Notes under the pieces: model-generated
Database searches by the model: none
Told to the model about the DNA's origin: nothing
What the model saw: only the letters and a program-made list of their open reading frames with translations
Translations under genes and position numbers: made by a program
From: Cafeteria roenbergensis
Lineage: Eukaryota > Sar > Bigyra > Bicosoecida > Cafeteriaceae
Assembly: GCA_008330645.1 (NCBI GenBank)
Contig: VLTN01000075.1
Span: 1-64,000 of the forward strand
Reading direction: 5' to 3'
Length of the DNA stretch: 64,000 nucleotides
In this document: positions 35,467 through 46,110 of the stretch, in pieces
Layout: each line of letters starts with the position of its first letter
Numbering within the stretch: the stretch's first letter is position 1

Positions 35467-38400
35467 TCACCCGAGCGAGATGCGCACCTCCTCCACGCCG
35501 TAGGCCTTGGGCGTGACCTGGGTGAGGGTGTGCAGCGGCACACTGAGGCTGGGGCACTGCTGTGGGTCCTTGTCGTGCAGATAGCCGAGAATGACGCGCA
35601 GAATGGCCTGGTGCGCGATGATGAGGATCGGGGTGTCGATGCGCTCCAGCTCCAGCATGATGGGCTCGAGCCGCTGGGCGAGGTCCTGGTAGCTCTCGCC
35701 CTGCGGGTAACGGTAGCGGTACTTGTCGTTCTTGCGCGCCTCGTACTCCTTGGGCATGTGCTTGGCAATCCACTCGTACGTGCGTCCGTCGCAGATGCCG
35801 GCGTCGATCTCGTCGAGGTTGCGCCAGGCGATTGGCCGGTGGAACTTGAGGAACGAGGCCGTCTGCTGAGTGCGCCGCAGCGTGGATGTCCACACCGTGA
35901 GCGGCGTGCCGGGCGGGTAGTGCTTGTCCATGTAAGCGCCCAGCCGCCGGGCGTAGGCGACGCCTCTGGAGCTGAGGCTGGAGTCGCCGCCGATGAGCTC
36001 GCGCACGTTGAACTCGCTCTCGCCGTGGCGGGTCACCCAGATGGGTTTGGGCGCGATGCGCAGGTTGGAGAGGAAGAAGAGGAGCCGCGCCTTGAGGAAT
36101 CCCGCCATGCGGTGCGCAACGAGCTTCCTTCCGACGTCAATGAGCTTCACGTACGCGCAGTCCTCGTCGTCCTCCACGGACTGGTACACCGCCACATAGT
36201 GGCCGATGCGCCTGAGAAAGTCCTTGACCGCCTCCTGCTCCGTCATGTCCTTGTAGTCAGGGCTCTTGAGCTTAGTCTCGCGCACATTGGCCCGGATCAT
36301 CTCCTCGTCAGTGCAGATGCTCTCGATGAACACGAGCTGGCAGCGGGACTCAGGGTCCGCGCAGGGGGTGTCGGACGTCGCCGAGGCGTTGGAGCCTGCC
36401 CGGGCGCGAGGCCGAACCGCTGCCTGCCCGCCCGCGCCGCCGCCAGCACCCCCGCCGCTAGCTGGCGCCTCGGCGGCGGCAGCGGCGGCCGTCACATCCA
36501 CCCAGTCCCGCTCAGCGCCCGCGGCAGCCCCGCCGCCGCTGGCCTCCTCTGCGCCGCCATCCGCCCCCTCGCAGCCCGGCTCGGGCGGGTCGCTGAACTC
36601 CTCGTCCAGCCGCCTGCGCAGCCACGCCCTCCGCTCGCGCGTGGTATTTGTGGCGTCAAAGATTGCCACGTCAAGCTTGGTGCGCAGACCCAGCACCATG
36701 TCGTCCAGAGCCGCCTCCGCCATGGCCTGCCGCTGCGCCATGGCCGCCGCGTTGGCAGGGTCGAAGAAGCCGTGTTCCTGCCCGGCGCCGAGGAGCTTTC
36801 GCCTGTAGTTTCCGACGTTGTAAATCTCAGTGCGCATTCCCATCCAGTTCAGGTGCCGGCGCAGCTTGAAAGCGATGCTCGTTTTCCCGCGAGCAGGGAG
36901 GCCCACCATGGCGAGAACCAACTTGCCCTCGCGCCTGGACGACGCCTCGGTGCCCGTCTCGCCGGGGCTGGCCTGCCGGGCGCGGGGGGCGCCCCCCGCG
37001 CCCGCAGCGCCTGCTGCTGCAGAGGCCGCCTCGCCGTCCGCCACGGCCCCTGCGTCGGGATCGCCACCGGGGGCTTGGCCTAGCTGGACGGGGGGTCCCG
37101 CCGTCGTTGCAAGGCCTGTCGCGGACCCATCGCCGCCCCCGGCGGCCGCAGCCTCCCCGGCACCGTCAGCACGGTCCCGCCCGAGCGACGCGCCGTCGGG
37201 CGTCGCTGCCGGCGTGGATCTGTCCGTCGCGCCGCCCGCGCTGGCTCTGCCCGTCGCCTCGTCGGCCGACACGAGGCTGTCGCTGGCGTCGTCGCCGAAC
37301 CCCTCCGTCCGTGCCCGCACTAGGGTGACCGACTCGGCGAGGCGCCTGGAGAGGTCGAAGTTCGGGGACCGTGCACGGCGCCGCCGGCCCCCCCTCCGCT
37401 TCGGCTTCAGCCAACCGCCACCGACACCGCCACCGCCACCGCCGCCTCCGACGGGCCCGCCCGGCCCAGACCTGGAACGGTCGCCGGAACCCGACTGTAC
37501 GGATCCTCGCCGCGGGGGCGAATTCGGCCCACCCAGGCCACCGAGGCCCCCGCTCCCCACGCCGCCGTACACGCTGTCAAACGCAGCAGCCGACGCCACG
37601 CTGCGGAGAGCCTTCCCGGCTGCACCCATGACGTCGCTGTGGTGCTCGCTCCCGTGGCCGCCGCCGCCGCCGCGGCCAACAGAGGTCTGCGTGGAGAAGC
37701 GCCCCCCGCTCTCACCGCGACCAACGTCGCCGCTGCTGCCGCCGCCGCCGCTGGCAGCAGCTGCCTCTGCTGCCAGCGCCGCCGGCCCCACCAGCGGCCC
37801 AGGCTGCGCGGCCACCCCCCCTAGAGGGCCCCCCTCCGACACCCCTGCTGCCCCCTGCGCATCGGGGTCCATCTCCGGCATGTCGAGCTCTGCCAGCGCG
37901 TCGTGCAGCCCGCCAGGCAGCGCAAAGGGCTCGGCCTCCCCCCCCGACGCGAAACCGTCCGTCTCGCCGAGGCGCCGCATCTCGGCAGCGCTGCGGCTCC
38001 GCTTGATGGCCTGCTGCTGCCTGATGAGGGCGGCGGGGTCGAGCCCGAACTCTGCCTGGGTCATACGCTCATCGGCGGCCTGTGCGGCGCGGAGGGGGTC
38101 CACTCTCGGCAGGTGCCGGGCCGCGCTGATGGCTTCCGAGGGCGTGGCCCAGGCCAGGAACGGCTCGGACATGGCCTGCAGGCGCGGCGAGGGCAGGGAT
38201 GGCTCTGCCGCCGGCGCGGAAGGCGCCTGGGCTCTGCCTGGGCCGCCGGCGGTGCAGGCGATGCTGGCGTGGTCGCCAGAGGCCCCCGCTGCCGAGCCGT
38301 CCACGGTCGTCACCACTGCTGTGCCCGTTGTTGTGGCGGTGGCTGCGGCGGCGGGGCCATCTGAGGGAAGCACTTGCACGACGTTGTTGATATTCGAGAA

Positions 38401-39054
38401 GGCGTCCGCTTCCCACGGCTGCGCTGGATCGTACTTCCACTCGGCGCCGTTGCAGATGAACTTGTAGGCGATCTTGCGCCCGACCTCGATGGTAACGCGG
38501 GCAACTGCGCGGGCGGGCGGCAGGTTTGGGGAAGGGGGGAGTCGATGGCACGGCCATGAGAGCGGGCCGGGGCATGGCGTGGAGGCTCCTCCCCTCCGAC
38601 GACGACAACCGCATCCAACAAAGCGACCTGCTTTGGCACCCGGCCCGAGCATGAAAGAGGCGCTTCTTTGTGGGGTGGAGGGGAATCGCGAGAGCTGGTG
38701 CGTGGGGGGTGGCGGTCGCATGGCGGCGTGGCCCGATGGCCGGGCAAGGGGGATCCGCTGCTCAAGCCTCCCCCGCAGAACACCCAGGTTACTGCCCCCC
38801 CACCAACAGAAGGGCAAGGCACAACGCATGGGTTTTCACCGGGGCCCCGGCCCCGGCACCCCGAAGCCCCCAGGACGGGCAGGCGGTCGGCTGGCCACAA
38901 GACTCGCGCTCATATTTCTTCGCTCACCAAAAACGCCGTCGTCGCGCTTGGTCATCGGCACGCCCTCGTTCCAGCCGCAAAACTCCCCCGTGACGCGCAC
39001 GCTCTTGGCCACGTGCGGCCACACGAAGTCGACAGGGGCGCAGGTCGACGCCAT
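35467..39054 (-). CDS. 6-phosphofructo-2-kinase/fructose-2,6-bisphosphatase with N-terminal glycogen-binding module
   Basis: Makes and degrades fructose 2,6-bisphosphate, the regulator of glycolysis versus gluconeogenesis. Two exons: 39,054-38,928 and 38,504-35,467, joined by a phase-1 GT-AG intron of 423 bp that splits the first domain; about 1,054 residues. Residues 5-70: AMPK-beta/CBM48-type module (FVWPHVAKSVRVTGEFCGWN ... YKFICNGAEWKYDP ... NNVVQVLP). About 75-565: low-complexity, poorly conserved. About 570-860: PFK-2 with P-loop GLPARGKT and IFDATNTTRERR, interrupted by a Gly/Ala-rich insertion (about 680-762) before FIESICTDEE. About 861-1,054: FBPase-2 with the phosphohistidine motif TRHGESEFN, EIDAGICDG and IIAHQAILR. 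Both active sites look intact, so the enzyme is likely bifunctional. Plant F2KP also carries an N-terminal starch-binding domain, of another class. Start chosen at the ATG just before the module; an in-frame ATG 27 codons upstream is possible. Confidence 0.9.
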
Positions 39055-39291
39055 CGTGGGCGCGCCTGAGAGAATGTGTTTCCAACAGTTGCTGCAACGA
39101 ATGCTTGCAGGGGTTGAAACATTTGCGCACCGCACCTGATTGTCGCTTTGCCGCGTTGTCGCGCATCAGCCACTGGCTGAGGCCCGCGTGGCAGCTGCGA
39201 GCCCGGCGGACTCAGCGCTCCCGCCTTGCCCGCAACCCTCTGCACACGCGAGCGCGACGGCGGCCAGAGGCTCGCCAGCGCGTTGCCAGGC
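39055..39291. promoter_or_regulatory. Upstream region of the PFK-2/FBPase-2 gene
   Basis: 237 bp between the start codon and the left edge of the duplicated block. No coding signal or recognisable promoter element seen. Confidence 0.35.
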
Positions 39292-40162
39292 GGTTCACGC
39301 TTTGACGAATGTCGCGACCGGCCGCGGGCCTTGAGACGACTGCGGCGAGTGCGGGGTCAAGTCCAACGGCAAGAGGACGCGCAGGGTGCCACTGCTGCTC
39401 GCGTAGGCACCGCACCACTCATTCACACGCACCGCTTCCACGAAAGCCCATGGCTCAGCGCAAGCGCGGCCTCGCCGCATGGACCGCGACAATCACGCCC
39501 ATATTACTGCAGGTGAGTCTGCGAGCGCGCAGTGGCCCGCCGCGCGCTGGCAGCGGCCCTGTCCGTGGCAGGCGCAAGCGATACCCAGTCGCCACCGGTT
39601 GCGCTGGCGGCGGAGCCTCCCTGCCGCCCCCGTCGACGGAGCGGGGTCCGGGACGTCGCCCTCACAGGGCCAGGCGCCCTCACGGGCGACGCCTCCTGCA
39701 CCCGGGGCTGGTGGCCAGCCATCGCCGCACCGGCCCCGCCGCCAACCGACCCCGAGCGGCCGCGACCGCGGGCGGCGGATGACGCCGTCGGCTCGGCAGC
39801 GGGTCCTCCGGCACCGGCCCCGGCTCCGGCTCCCACGCGGAGGAGAGTGTCCCTCAGCAGAGCCGCCATGTCGCGGGACTGGCGCGCCCCTGCAGCGTCG
39901 CCACGGGCCTCGGCAGCGCGCGTCTCCGCCTCCGCGTTCGCAAGCAGAGCCCGAAGGCTTGCCTCAGAGGGCCCATCGCGCGCACTGGCAGAGCCCGATG
40001 TGGCGGCTCTGCCGGTGTCGATGGCACTCACTCCTGAGCCAACGCTCCAACTCCGCGGCTGAAGCGACCGATGGCAGGACTCCCCGCGTCCCCGCGCCAC
40101 CCCGCCAGCGCCACCCTTCCCCCCCGCGGCAGAGCCGGCTGCGGGACCGGGGCCCATCATCC
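39292..40162 (-). repeat. Segmental duplicate of the 3' end of the giant coiled-coil gene (copy 1, truncated)
   Basis: Direct repeat of about 45,220-46,110 (offset 5,928 bp), similar over about 870 bp with few substitutions. One 24-bp stretch inside a Pro/Ala-coding run is present only in the right copy. It includes the last ~210 codons (stop at 39,504, equivalent to 45,432) and about 210 bp of 3' flank. The reading frame is intact but has no 5' part: similarity stops at about 40,162, in the middle of the coding sequence of the other copy. Confidence 0.9.
39504..40160 (-). pseudogene. 5'-truncated copy of the giant coiled-coil gene's C-terminus
   Basis: An open frame of 218 codons (SLRALLANAEAETRAAEARG ... 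RATARSQTHLQ) matching the C-terminus encoded at 45,432-46,110. It lacks the upstream 3,300 codons and any evident promoter, so it is most likely a relic of the segmental duplication. It could supply an alternative 3' end if transcripts run through the intervening region, but that is speculative. Confidence 0.75.
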
Positions 40163-40307
40163 CGTGCCCAAGACCGAAGAGAGGGCGCCGCTAGGCATGA
40201 CAACCACGGCCACGATCGTGACCGAGTCGGTGCACACCCTTGCACCGTCGTGCAATGGGACGAACGCGTCCCGGCCCACGCCCCACCACAACGCGGCGAC
40301 CAAAGCC

Positions 40308-41815
40308 TTACCCCCTCGCCGCCGACGCTCCCGCGCCGCTGTGGCCGGCCGACAGCGCCTCACGCCACAGCACCAACCCGCCACGACGATCCCAACGCCA
40401 CTGGCGCACAACCTCCAGAAACCTCTCAACGTCGGTGGTCGGCAGCTCCGACCGCGCCAAAGCATCGGCCAGGTACTCAAGACGGTGACACACAGCAAGC
40501 TGCAGCGCGTACTCGCCATGCTGCGGGCAGCACAGCGCACGCGCATCTATCCATCGCCGCCCAGACGACGATCGCGATCCCAAGCCGGGCCGCACCGCCA
40601 ACCCCTGCACCCCCCTACCCAAACTCTACCCCACGCGCTCACAAGGTCGATCACCGATGGGTCCGCGCCCGCCTTGAGCATGAACAGAGCGATGTCCTCG
40701 CTGAAGTCCGCCGCGTGCATGATCAGCGATGCTCCGCTCTGCGAGAACACTCAACGCCTGATCGTCGCAGACAAAGCATGGCCCAACCCGCCCCACCCAT
40801 AGCCAACAAGCACCGCCCATTCATACATCAAACCGCGCCAGCAGCTCACCCAGTCTCGCGCGGTCACGTCCGCGCCTCGCTCAAGGAGCAGCCGGCCCAT
40901 ATCCTGCCATACCGCGTCCGGGCAATGCACAATGTCGCCCAGCCCTGGAAGGACGCCCTGCGCACGATGGAGCAGCAGTCACGACTTGAGCCCGCCCACC
41001 CACATTGATAACGACGACGAGCGGGGCGCTGCCCATGGCGCCGACAGGAGCCCGGCAATCACGCTTACCATGCTGCGCTCTGATATGGGGCAGCCCCGGT
41101 CCAGCAGCTCCCGAGCAAGCTCCAAATGACCCCACCACACCGCATTATCCAGCGGTGTCCGGCGGCTCTGCGAGGACCGCGCGCCCACACAAGAGGAGCA
41201 CATCACAATCGCGGCTGCTCTGCCCAATATCCGCACCCGCTGCCAACAGCCGGCCGAGACTGGCTAGCACACTCCCTCACACCGCGGCGGCGCAGTGTCG
41301 GGTCCGCTCCATGCTCCCGGAGCAGCCGCCACGCGAAGCTCGGGTCCTCCATCGCGCACGCGTGAGCCAAAACGTCGCTTCCCGACTGCGGCAGCGAACC
41401 GAGACCAATCAAAGGCGTGACTGTTGCTCGGCGGGCGGCGCCCCATAGCACCAAGCACACACACAAACACACACACGAAACATCATGGCTCCCAGACGCG
41501 CGGCCTCGCGCGGCGTCAACGTGCACTTGCTGCTCACGATGTTCGGGTCTGCGCCACGCCGAAGCAGCTCCTCCGCGGCCCACACGGCTCCGACCCGAGA
41601 AGCAATGACAAGGATGCGCACTTTGCCCTGCGGCCCGCACAAGCGCCAAGCCCACTGGCAGGTCGCACAATGCAATGCATGCGAACGGGCGAGCGTTCCG
41701 TGCCGCGATGCACTCTCACCAGTGCCAGCGCGTTGGGGTCCAGCCCCGCGTCCAGCGCCGCCACGAAGCCCTCCCGATCGCCTCGGGTCATGAGCCGGAT
41801 AGCCTCCGCAGCCAT
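40308..41815 (-). CDS. Ankyrin-repeat protein, seven exons
   Basis: Reconstructed exons (minus strand): 41,815-41,720; 41,627-41,477; 41,420-41,281; 41,167-41,069; 40,957-40,850; 40,738-40,643; 40,520-40,308. All six introns (56-122 bp) have GT donors and AG acceptors. Five are phase 0; the second is phase 1 and starts with a GT-dinucleotide run. The product is 300 residues of degenerate ankyrin repeats: EGFVAALDAGLDPNAL; VWAAEELLRRGADPNI; PSFAWRLLREHGADPTL; TPLDNAVWWGHLELARELLD; QDMGRLLLERGADVTARD; EDIALFMLKAGADPSVID; YALQLAVCHRLEYLADAL. Exons 1, 4, 5 and 6 are 32, 33, 36 and 32 codons, one ankyrin unit each. Start ATG gives MAAEAIRLMTRGDREG. There is no signal peptide or other domain, so it is presumably a protein-interaction module of unknown partner. 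It lies between the two copies of the segmental repeat. Weakest point: the second intron boundary. Confidence 0.75.
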
Positions 41816-42439
41816 GGGCCCCACCGCGTGTTGTGTGATGCTTCGGCTGCCTGAGCTTTACCATCCAGTTGCAGATAGTTTTTGACAAAGCACTGACCGG
41901 GTCGTTTGGCTCCCCCGTAAACGTCACCAATTCGCAGTCCATCGCATTTCAGGCGCGTAGCCGCAAGGGCTGTCGGTTTGAGCGCGGTCCCCGCCAGCTA
42001 CGAGGGGAAACGTAAAATGCCCTGGCAGAGCCCGTGACCAAATGGTTACAGTTTGCATTTCTCGCGCCCAGATCAAGGCCCCGATCGGTTCTTTTGGTAC
42101 CCACGGGTGCCCTTTGTAGTGTAGGTGGCGGCATGGCTCGAGCGCACGGCCGGGGCAGCGTCCAACGGATGTGGCGATCCGTTTCCGTGGCGCTCGTCAC
42201 GGGAAGTTTGAAACAGTGCCCGCCGCTGCGCGTGAGACCCTCCCCTAGGTCCAGCTAGGCAGCGGACATTTGGAGTGGGTATGATTTGCGTGGGATTGCG
42301 GTGCCAGCCGGGCCGTCAAGTCTTCGGCTGGCGAGTACCGGCCAGGAACAACAGCACAATATTTCAGCACAAAAACCTTCAACGACATGTCAGAGACGCA
42401 TTCGTGCGACCACTGCCCGTGCTGACGGGCTTCTGGCTC
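41816..42439. promoter_or_regulatory. Upstream region of the ankyrin gene
   Basis: About 620 bp, less GC-rich than its surroundings. It separates the ankyrin gene start from the 3' remains of the transposase. No gene seen; it probably holds the ankyrin promoter. I found no convincing transposon inverted repeat here. Confidence 0.35.
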
Positions 42440-42441
42440 GT

Positions 42442-45170
42442 TTACTCGCCCATGCAGTGGGCGGGGGGAGAAGGAGACGGCGAGCTGGCGGCTTGTGGAT
42501 TTTGCGAGCGCGTCACCGCCGGTGCAGGCGCCCCACCTGGTGAAGGAGGGGTAGGAGCGAGCGCTCCTGACACGGAGGCAGCCTGAAGACCCACGGACAC
42601 CAGCTGCTTGGCGAGACGGAGCTTGTCCATCGCCAGGCTCGCCGCTGGAGAGTCGAGAAGCAAGTCTCGCTTCAACGCCGCCTTGGTCGGCGTTGCCTGG
42701 GAGTTAAGCATCAAATCAATCATTACCAGGGACGTGGATGCCTGCTGGGCCACATCCGTGCCAGAAATCGTCTTCAAAGTGGTTCGAGCCTTCGCGTTGG
42801 CCCGCTTGGCCTGCTCCAGCTACCCCCTGGGCGACTTCAGGACATGGTCAGCACGGGCCTGGGCCCCAATCTCATTGAGATGCGCGCCTGTGACGTCGAG
42901 CTGTCTCTGGTGCCGCTCGTAGCGCTCGTTGCCTCTCAACAAGGCGACTGTCGTCCGGGCGACTGATTGGCGATTATCTCAGTCTCAAGCCATGCGTTTG
43001 GCTCGATTTGGACCGTCGACGTCGTCGGCGAAACCGTAGTTCGTCGCCTCCCGAGTGATGTCCAGCTCCTTCCTCACGTGGCTGGTGAACTCGGGCGTCA
43101 AAAAAGACTCATCCGAGATCGACTGCATAGCCCGCTCTACCACCGCATCGGCGATGGCATCGCGGCCATGGCCGCCACGGTGGGCTTCCATGCATTCGGG
43201 GATCTTTTAGGGTCGCAGGTGGGCTTTGAGTCGGGCGTGAAGCCCTTGACGAAAGTCCCAGTTCGAACGAAGCCGCCAGCACGCACGGCCGGAGTCGCCG
43301 CCGAGACCCAGGCGTGGTACCCTGCATATAGCGTGTCAGAAAGGTGCACTTTCGTCTTGCGAGCGTCCTTGGGTCGAACAAAAATGCCGCTAGTTTTGCC
43401 CTCGCCCGAATCGATCTCCAGCTCGGCGAACACTTTGGGGATGGTAACGCCCTTGCGGAGCCCAGTAATGGTCGCAAGGCAAGGCACAGCACCGGTCAGA
43501 GTAGCAGCCGCGCCCCCAAAGCGGATTCGCGCGAACTCCTTGCGAAAGACGCCCATCGGCCCGTTGTCCAAAACTTGCCACATGTGCGAGGAGGCACGGC
43601 ACACCGCATGCCTACGTCCTGAAGATGCTTGATAGACGCAACGTCGGTATGTGCCGCGCGGCCGTCCATCAGCAAGAGTTTGGGCCGTTTCTCCCAGTCC
43701 GAGTCTTGAACCTGCTCCCACGCCGTCCAGCAATGCATGGCCTCCCTGAAGATGGACCGAGTCACCCAGCCGTTGCCGGAGGCGAAGAACAGGTGTAGGG
43801 TGCCACACGTGTGCATTTGGGAGACGGTAGCCAGACTGGGCACGTGCTTCACCGACATGGCGGCGGCACTGCGCTGCGGCTCAACCGATTTCCGGCGCCT
43901 CGTGCCTGTCGAGCTACGCGAGCACCGCGCCGGAGTCGCCCCTGCCACAGCGGCAGACGCTGCTGCTGCTGCCATGGCGGGCGGGGGAGGCGCTCCGTCG
44001 CCGTTGTCATCATCAATCGTGTCGTCAGCGGCGCTGGAGTCAGCGTCACAGTCGTCGTCGTCACCGTCGTCGGAATGGTCAGCCGGCTCTTCAATGACCA
44101 CGGCATGGTCTTAGGCTGTGAGATGAATCTCTGACATCTGTCCAAAGGTGCCCGGGGGACCTGAGGGGCTGCCTGGCGGGGGGTACGGGCGAGTCCGTGC
44201 AGGCAGAGAGCACGCGAACGGAGTCCTTCGATGCTCTGCTGATGCCCTCCGCTGCTTCGACCGTCGGTGCCAGCAGTGTCCCAGCGGCCAGTTGCCTGCG
44301 TGCGTCGTCCGCGGCCTTGGTGCTCTTGGCAACCCAAATGACGCAGCGGGTGGACTCGCAGTTGATGATCGGAAGCATGGTAATCGACTCCCGCGTGCCG
44401 CCCAGCTTGACCTGGTCCATGCGACGACGTGTCTCTGCGAGTGACAAGGACCTCTCGTCCATGCGAATCCACTGCAGGCACTCTTCGTCCAGTTGGTACA
44501 CATCTCGGCACCTCCCGACTCGAGCAAGCTCAGAACTCAACACCTCAGTGTAGGATTTCGCAGCTGAACACTGCTCCGCGTCGCTGCGCGACCCGACCTT
44601 CGCCGTCCTGTGCAAAAGCTGCAAGCGGGAGAACTCCCTACGCCGTGACATGCGCCGCCACAGCCTCTCGCCAAAAGGGTCGGTCGTCTCTTCCTCGGTG
44701 TAGCGCCCGACCAGGGCGTCCAGCGCCGGTGGGCCGAGAACCGCTTGACTGGCTGATCGTCTCCTTCCGTCAAGAGCAGCTGCAAGCAGTTGCTGCGCGC
44801 GCAGGCGCATGCAGTGCGAATGATGGCCAAGCTGTCCCCGGGCATCACGCTCCGCAGCAGAGTGATGTCGCCGTACAACGACGCCTGCAAGGTAAACACA
44901 CACACAGAATACACAATTACCATGGGCGGCGTCTCATGGGCAGGTCTGCAAGGCGGGCAGCGAGGGGACTCACCACAACCCACTCGTGGTCCACCGTCGA
45001 GTCAGGCCGGTAGGACAGCTCGGCCGCCCGCGCCCGCAGTCCAGGCACGGTCCAGCTCCGTACGTGTCCATATTTCGACCGGATGGTGGACTCGGGAACC
45101 CCTGTGGCCTCGCATATGGACGGCCAAGAGAAATGTGCTGAACTTTCGACCAACTTTGCAAGGTATTCCC
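42442..45170 (-). pseudogene. pogo/Tigger-like (Tc1/mariner superfamily) DDE transposase, decayed
   Basis: Pieces in order on the minus strand. (i) HTH-like segment about 45,153-44,974 (FSWPSICEATGVPESTIRSK), apparently spliced by a GT-AG intron (44,973-44,885) to ASLYGDITLLRS. (ii) 44,760-44,091 with VYQLDEECLQWIRMDERSLS and ESITMLPIINCESTRCVIWV, the first catalytic-Asp region of DDE_1 transposases. (iii) 44,101-43,600 after an acidic/Ala-rich stretch: HLFFASGNGWVTRSIFREAM and KLLLMDGRAAHTDVASIKHL (second Asp). (iv) In another frame, HMWQVLDNGPMGVFRKEF (third Asp). A one-base insertion near 43,588-43,592 separates iii and iv. A helical C-terminal region (ERYERHQRQLDVTGAHLNEI; KRANAKARTTLKTISG) has an in-frame TAG at 42,820-42,822. 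I rate it a relic because of the frameshift and nonsense codon, although the three Asp residues can still be read. Family placement is by motif memory. Confidence 0.65.
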
Positions 45171-45219
45171 CGACTTCTTGGACCTTCTTCCTCTCCCACC
45201 CAACGCGCTGGGTGGAGGA

Positions 45220-46110
45220 GGTTCACGCTTTGACGAATGTCGCGACCGGCCGCGGGCCTTGAGACGACTGCGGCGAGTGCGGGGTCAAGTCCAACGGCAA
45301 GAGGACGCGCAGGGTGCCACTGCTGCTCGCGTAGGCACCGCACCACTCATTCACACGCACCGCTTCCACGAAAGCCCATGGCTCAGCGCAAGCGCGGCCT
45401 CCCCGCATGGACCGCGACAATCACGCCCATATTACTGCAGGTGAGTCTGCGAGCGCGCAGTGGCCCGCCGCGCGCTGGCAGCGGCCCTGTCCGTGGCAGG
45501 CGCAAGCGATACCCAGTCGCCACCGGTTGCGCTGGCGGCGGAGCCTCCCTGCCGCCCCCGCCGACGGAGCGGGGTCCGGGACGTCGCCCTCACAGGGCCA
45601 GGCGCCCTCACGGGCGACGCCTCCTGCACCCGGGGCTCGTGGCCAGCCATCGCCGCACCGGCCCCGCCGCCAACCGACCCCGAGCGGCCGCGACCGCGGG
45701 CGGCGGATGACGCCGTCGGCCCGGCAGCGGGTCCTCCGGCACCGGCTGCTGCACCGGCTCCGGCTCCGGCTGCTGCACCGGCTCCCACGCGGAGGAGAGT
45801 GTCCCTCAGCAGAGCCGCCATGTCACGGGACTGGCGCGCCCCTGCAGCGTCGCCATGGGCCTCGGCAGCACGCGTCTCCGCCTCCGCGTTCGCAAGCAGA
45901 GCCCGAAGGCTTGCCTCAGAGGGCCCATCGCGCGCACTGGCAGAGCCCGATGTGGCGGCTCTGCCGGTGTCGATGGCACTCACTCCTGAGCCAACGCTCC
46001 AACTCCGCGGCTGAAGCGACCGATGGCAGGACTCCCCGCGTCCCCGCACCACCCCGCCAGCGCCGCCCTTCCCCCCCGCGGCAGAGCTGGCAGCGGGACC
46101 GTGGCCCATC
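45220..46110 (-). repeat. Segmental duplicate of the coiled-coil gene's 3' end (copy 2, in place)
   Basis: The right-hand copy of the direct repeat at 39,292-40,162, here continuous with the full-length gene. The similarity includes 212 bp beyond the stop codon, so the duplicated block spans 3' coding sequence plus 3' flank. At about 890 bp it is far too long to be a transposon target-site duplication. Confidence 0.9.

Noticed and set aside
34967-37083. Open frames running through the 27-bp minisatellite on both strands
   Set aside because: The unit length is divisible by three, so any stop-free frame stays open. The frames overlap the real 3' ends of two genes and resemble nothing.
40240-41010. 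Plus-strand frame of about 500 codons across 39,479-41,008
   Set aside because: It runs antisense through both the duplicated fragment and three spliced ankyrin exons; its composition is a GC artefact.
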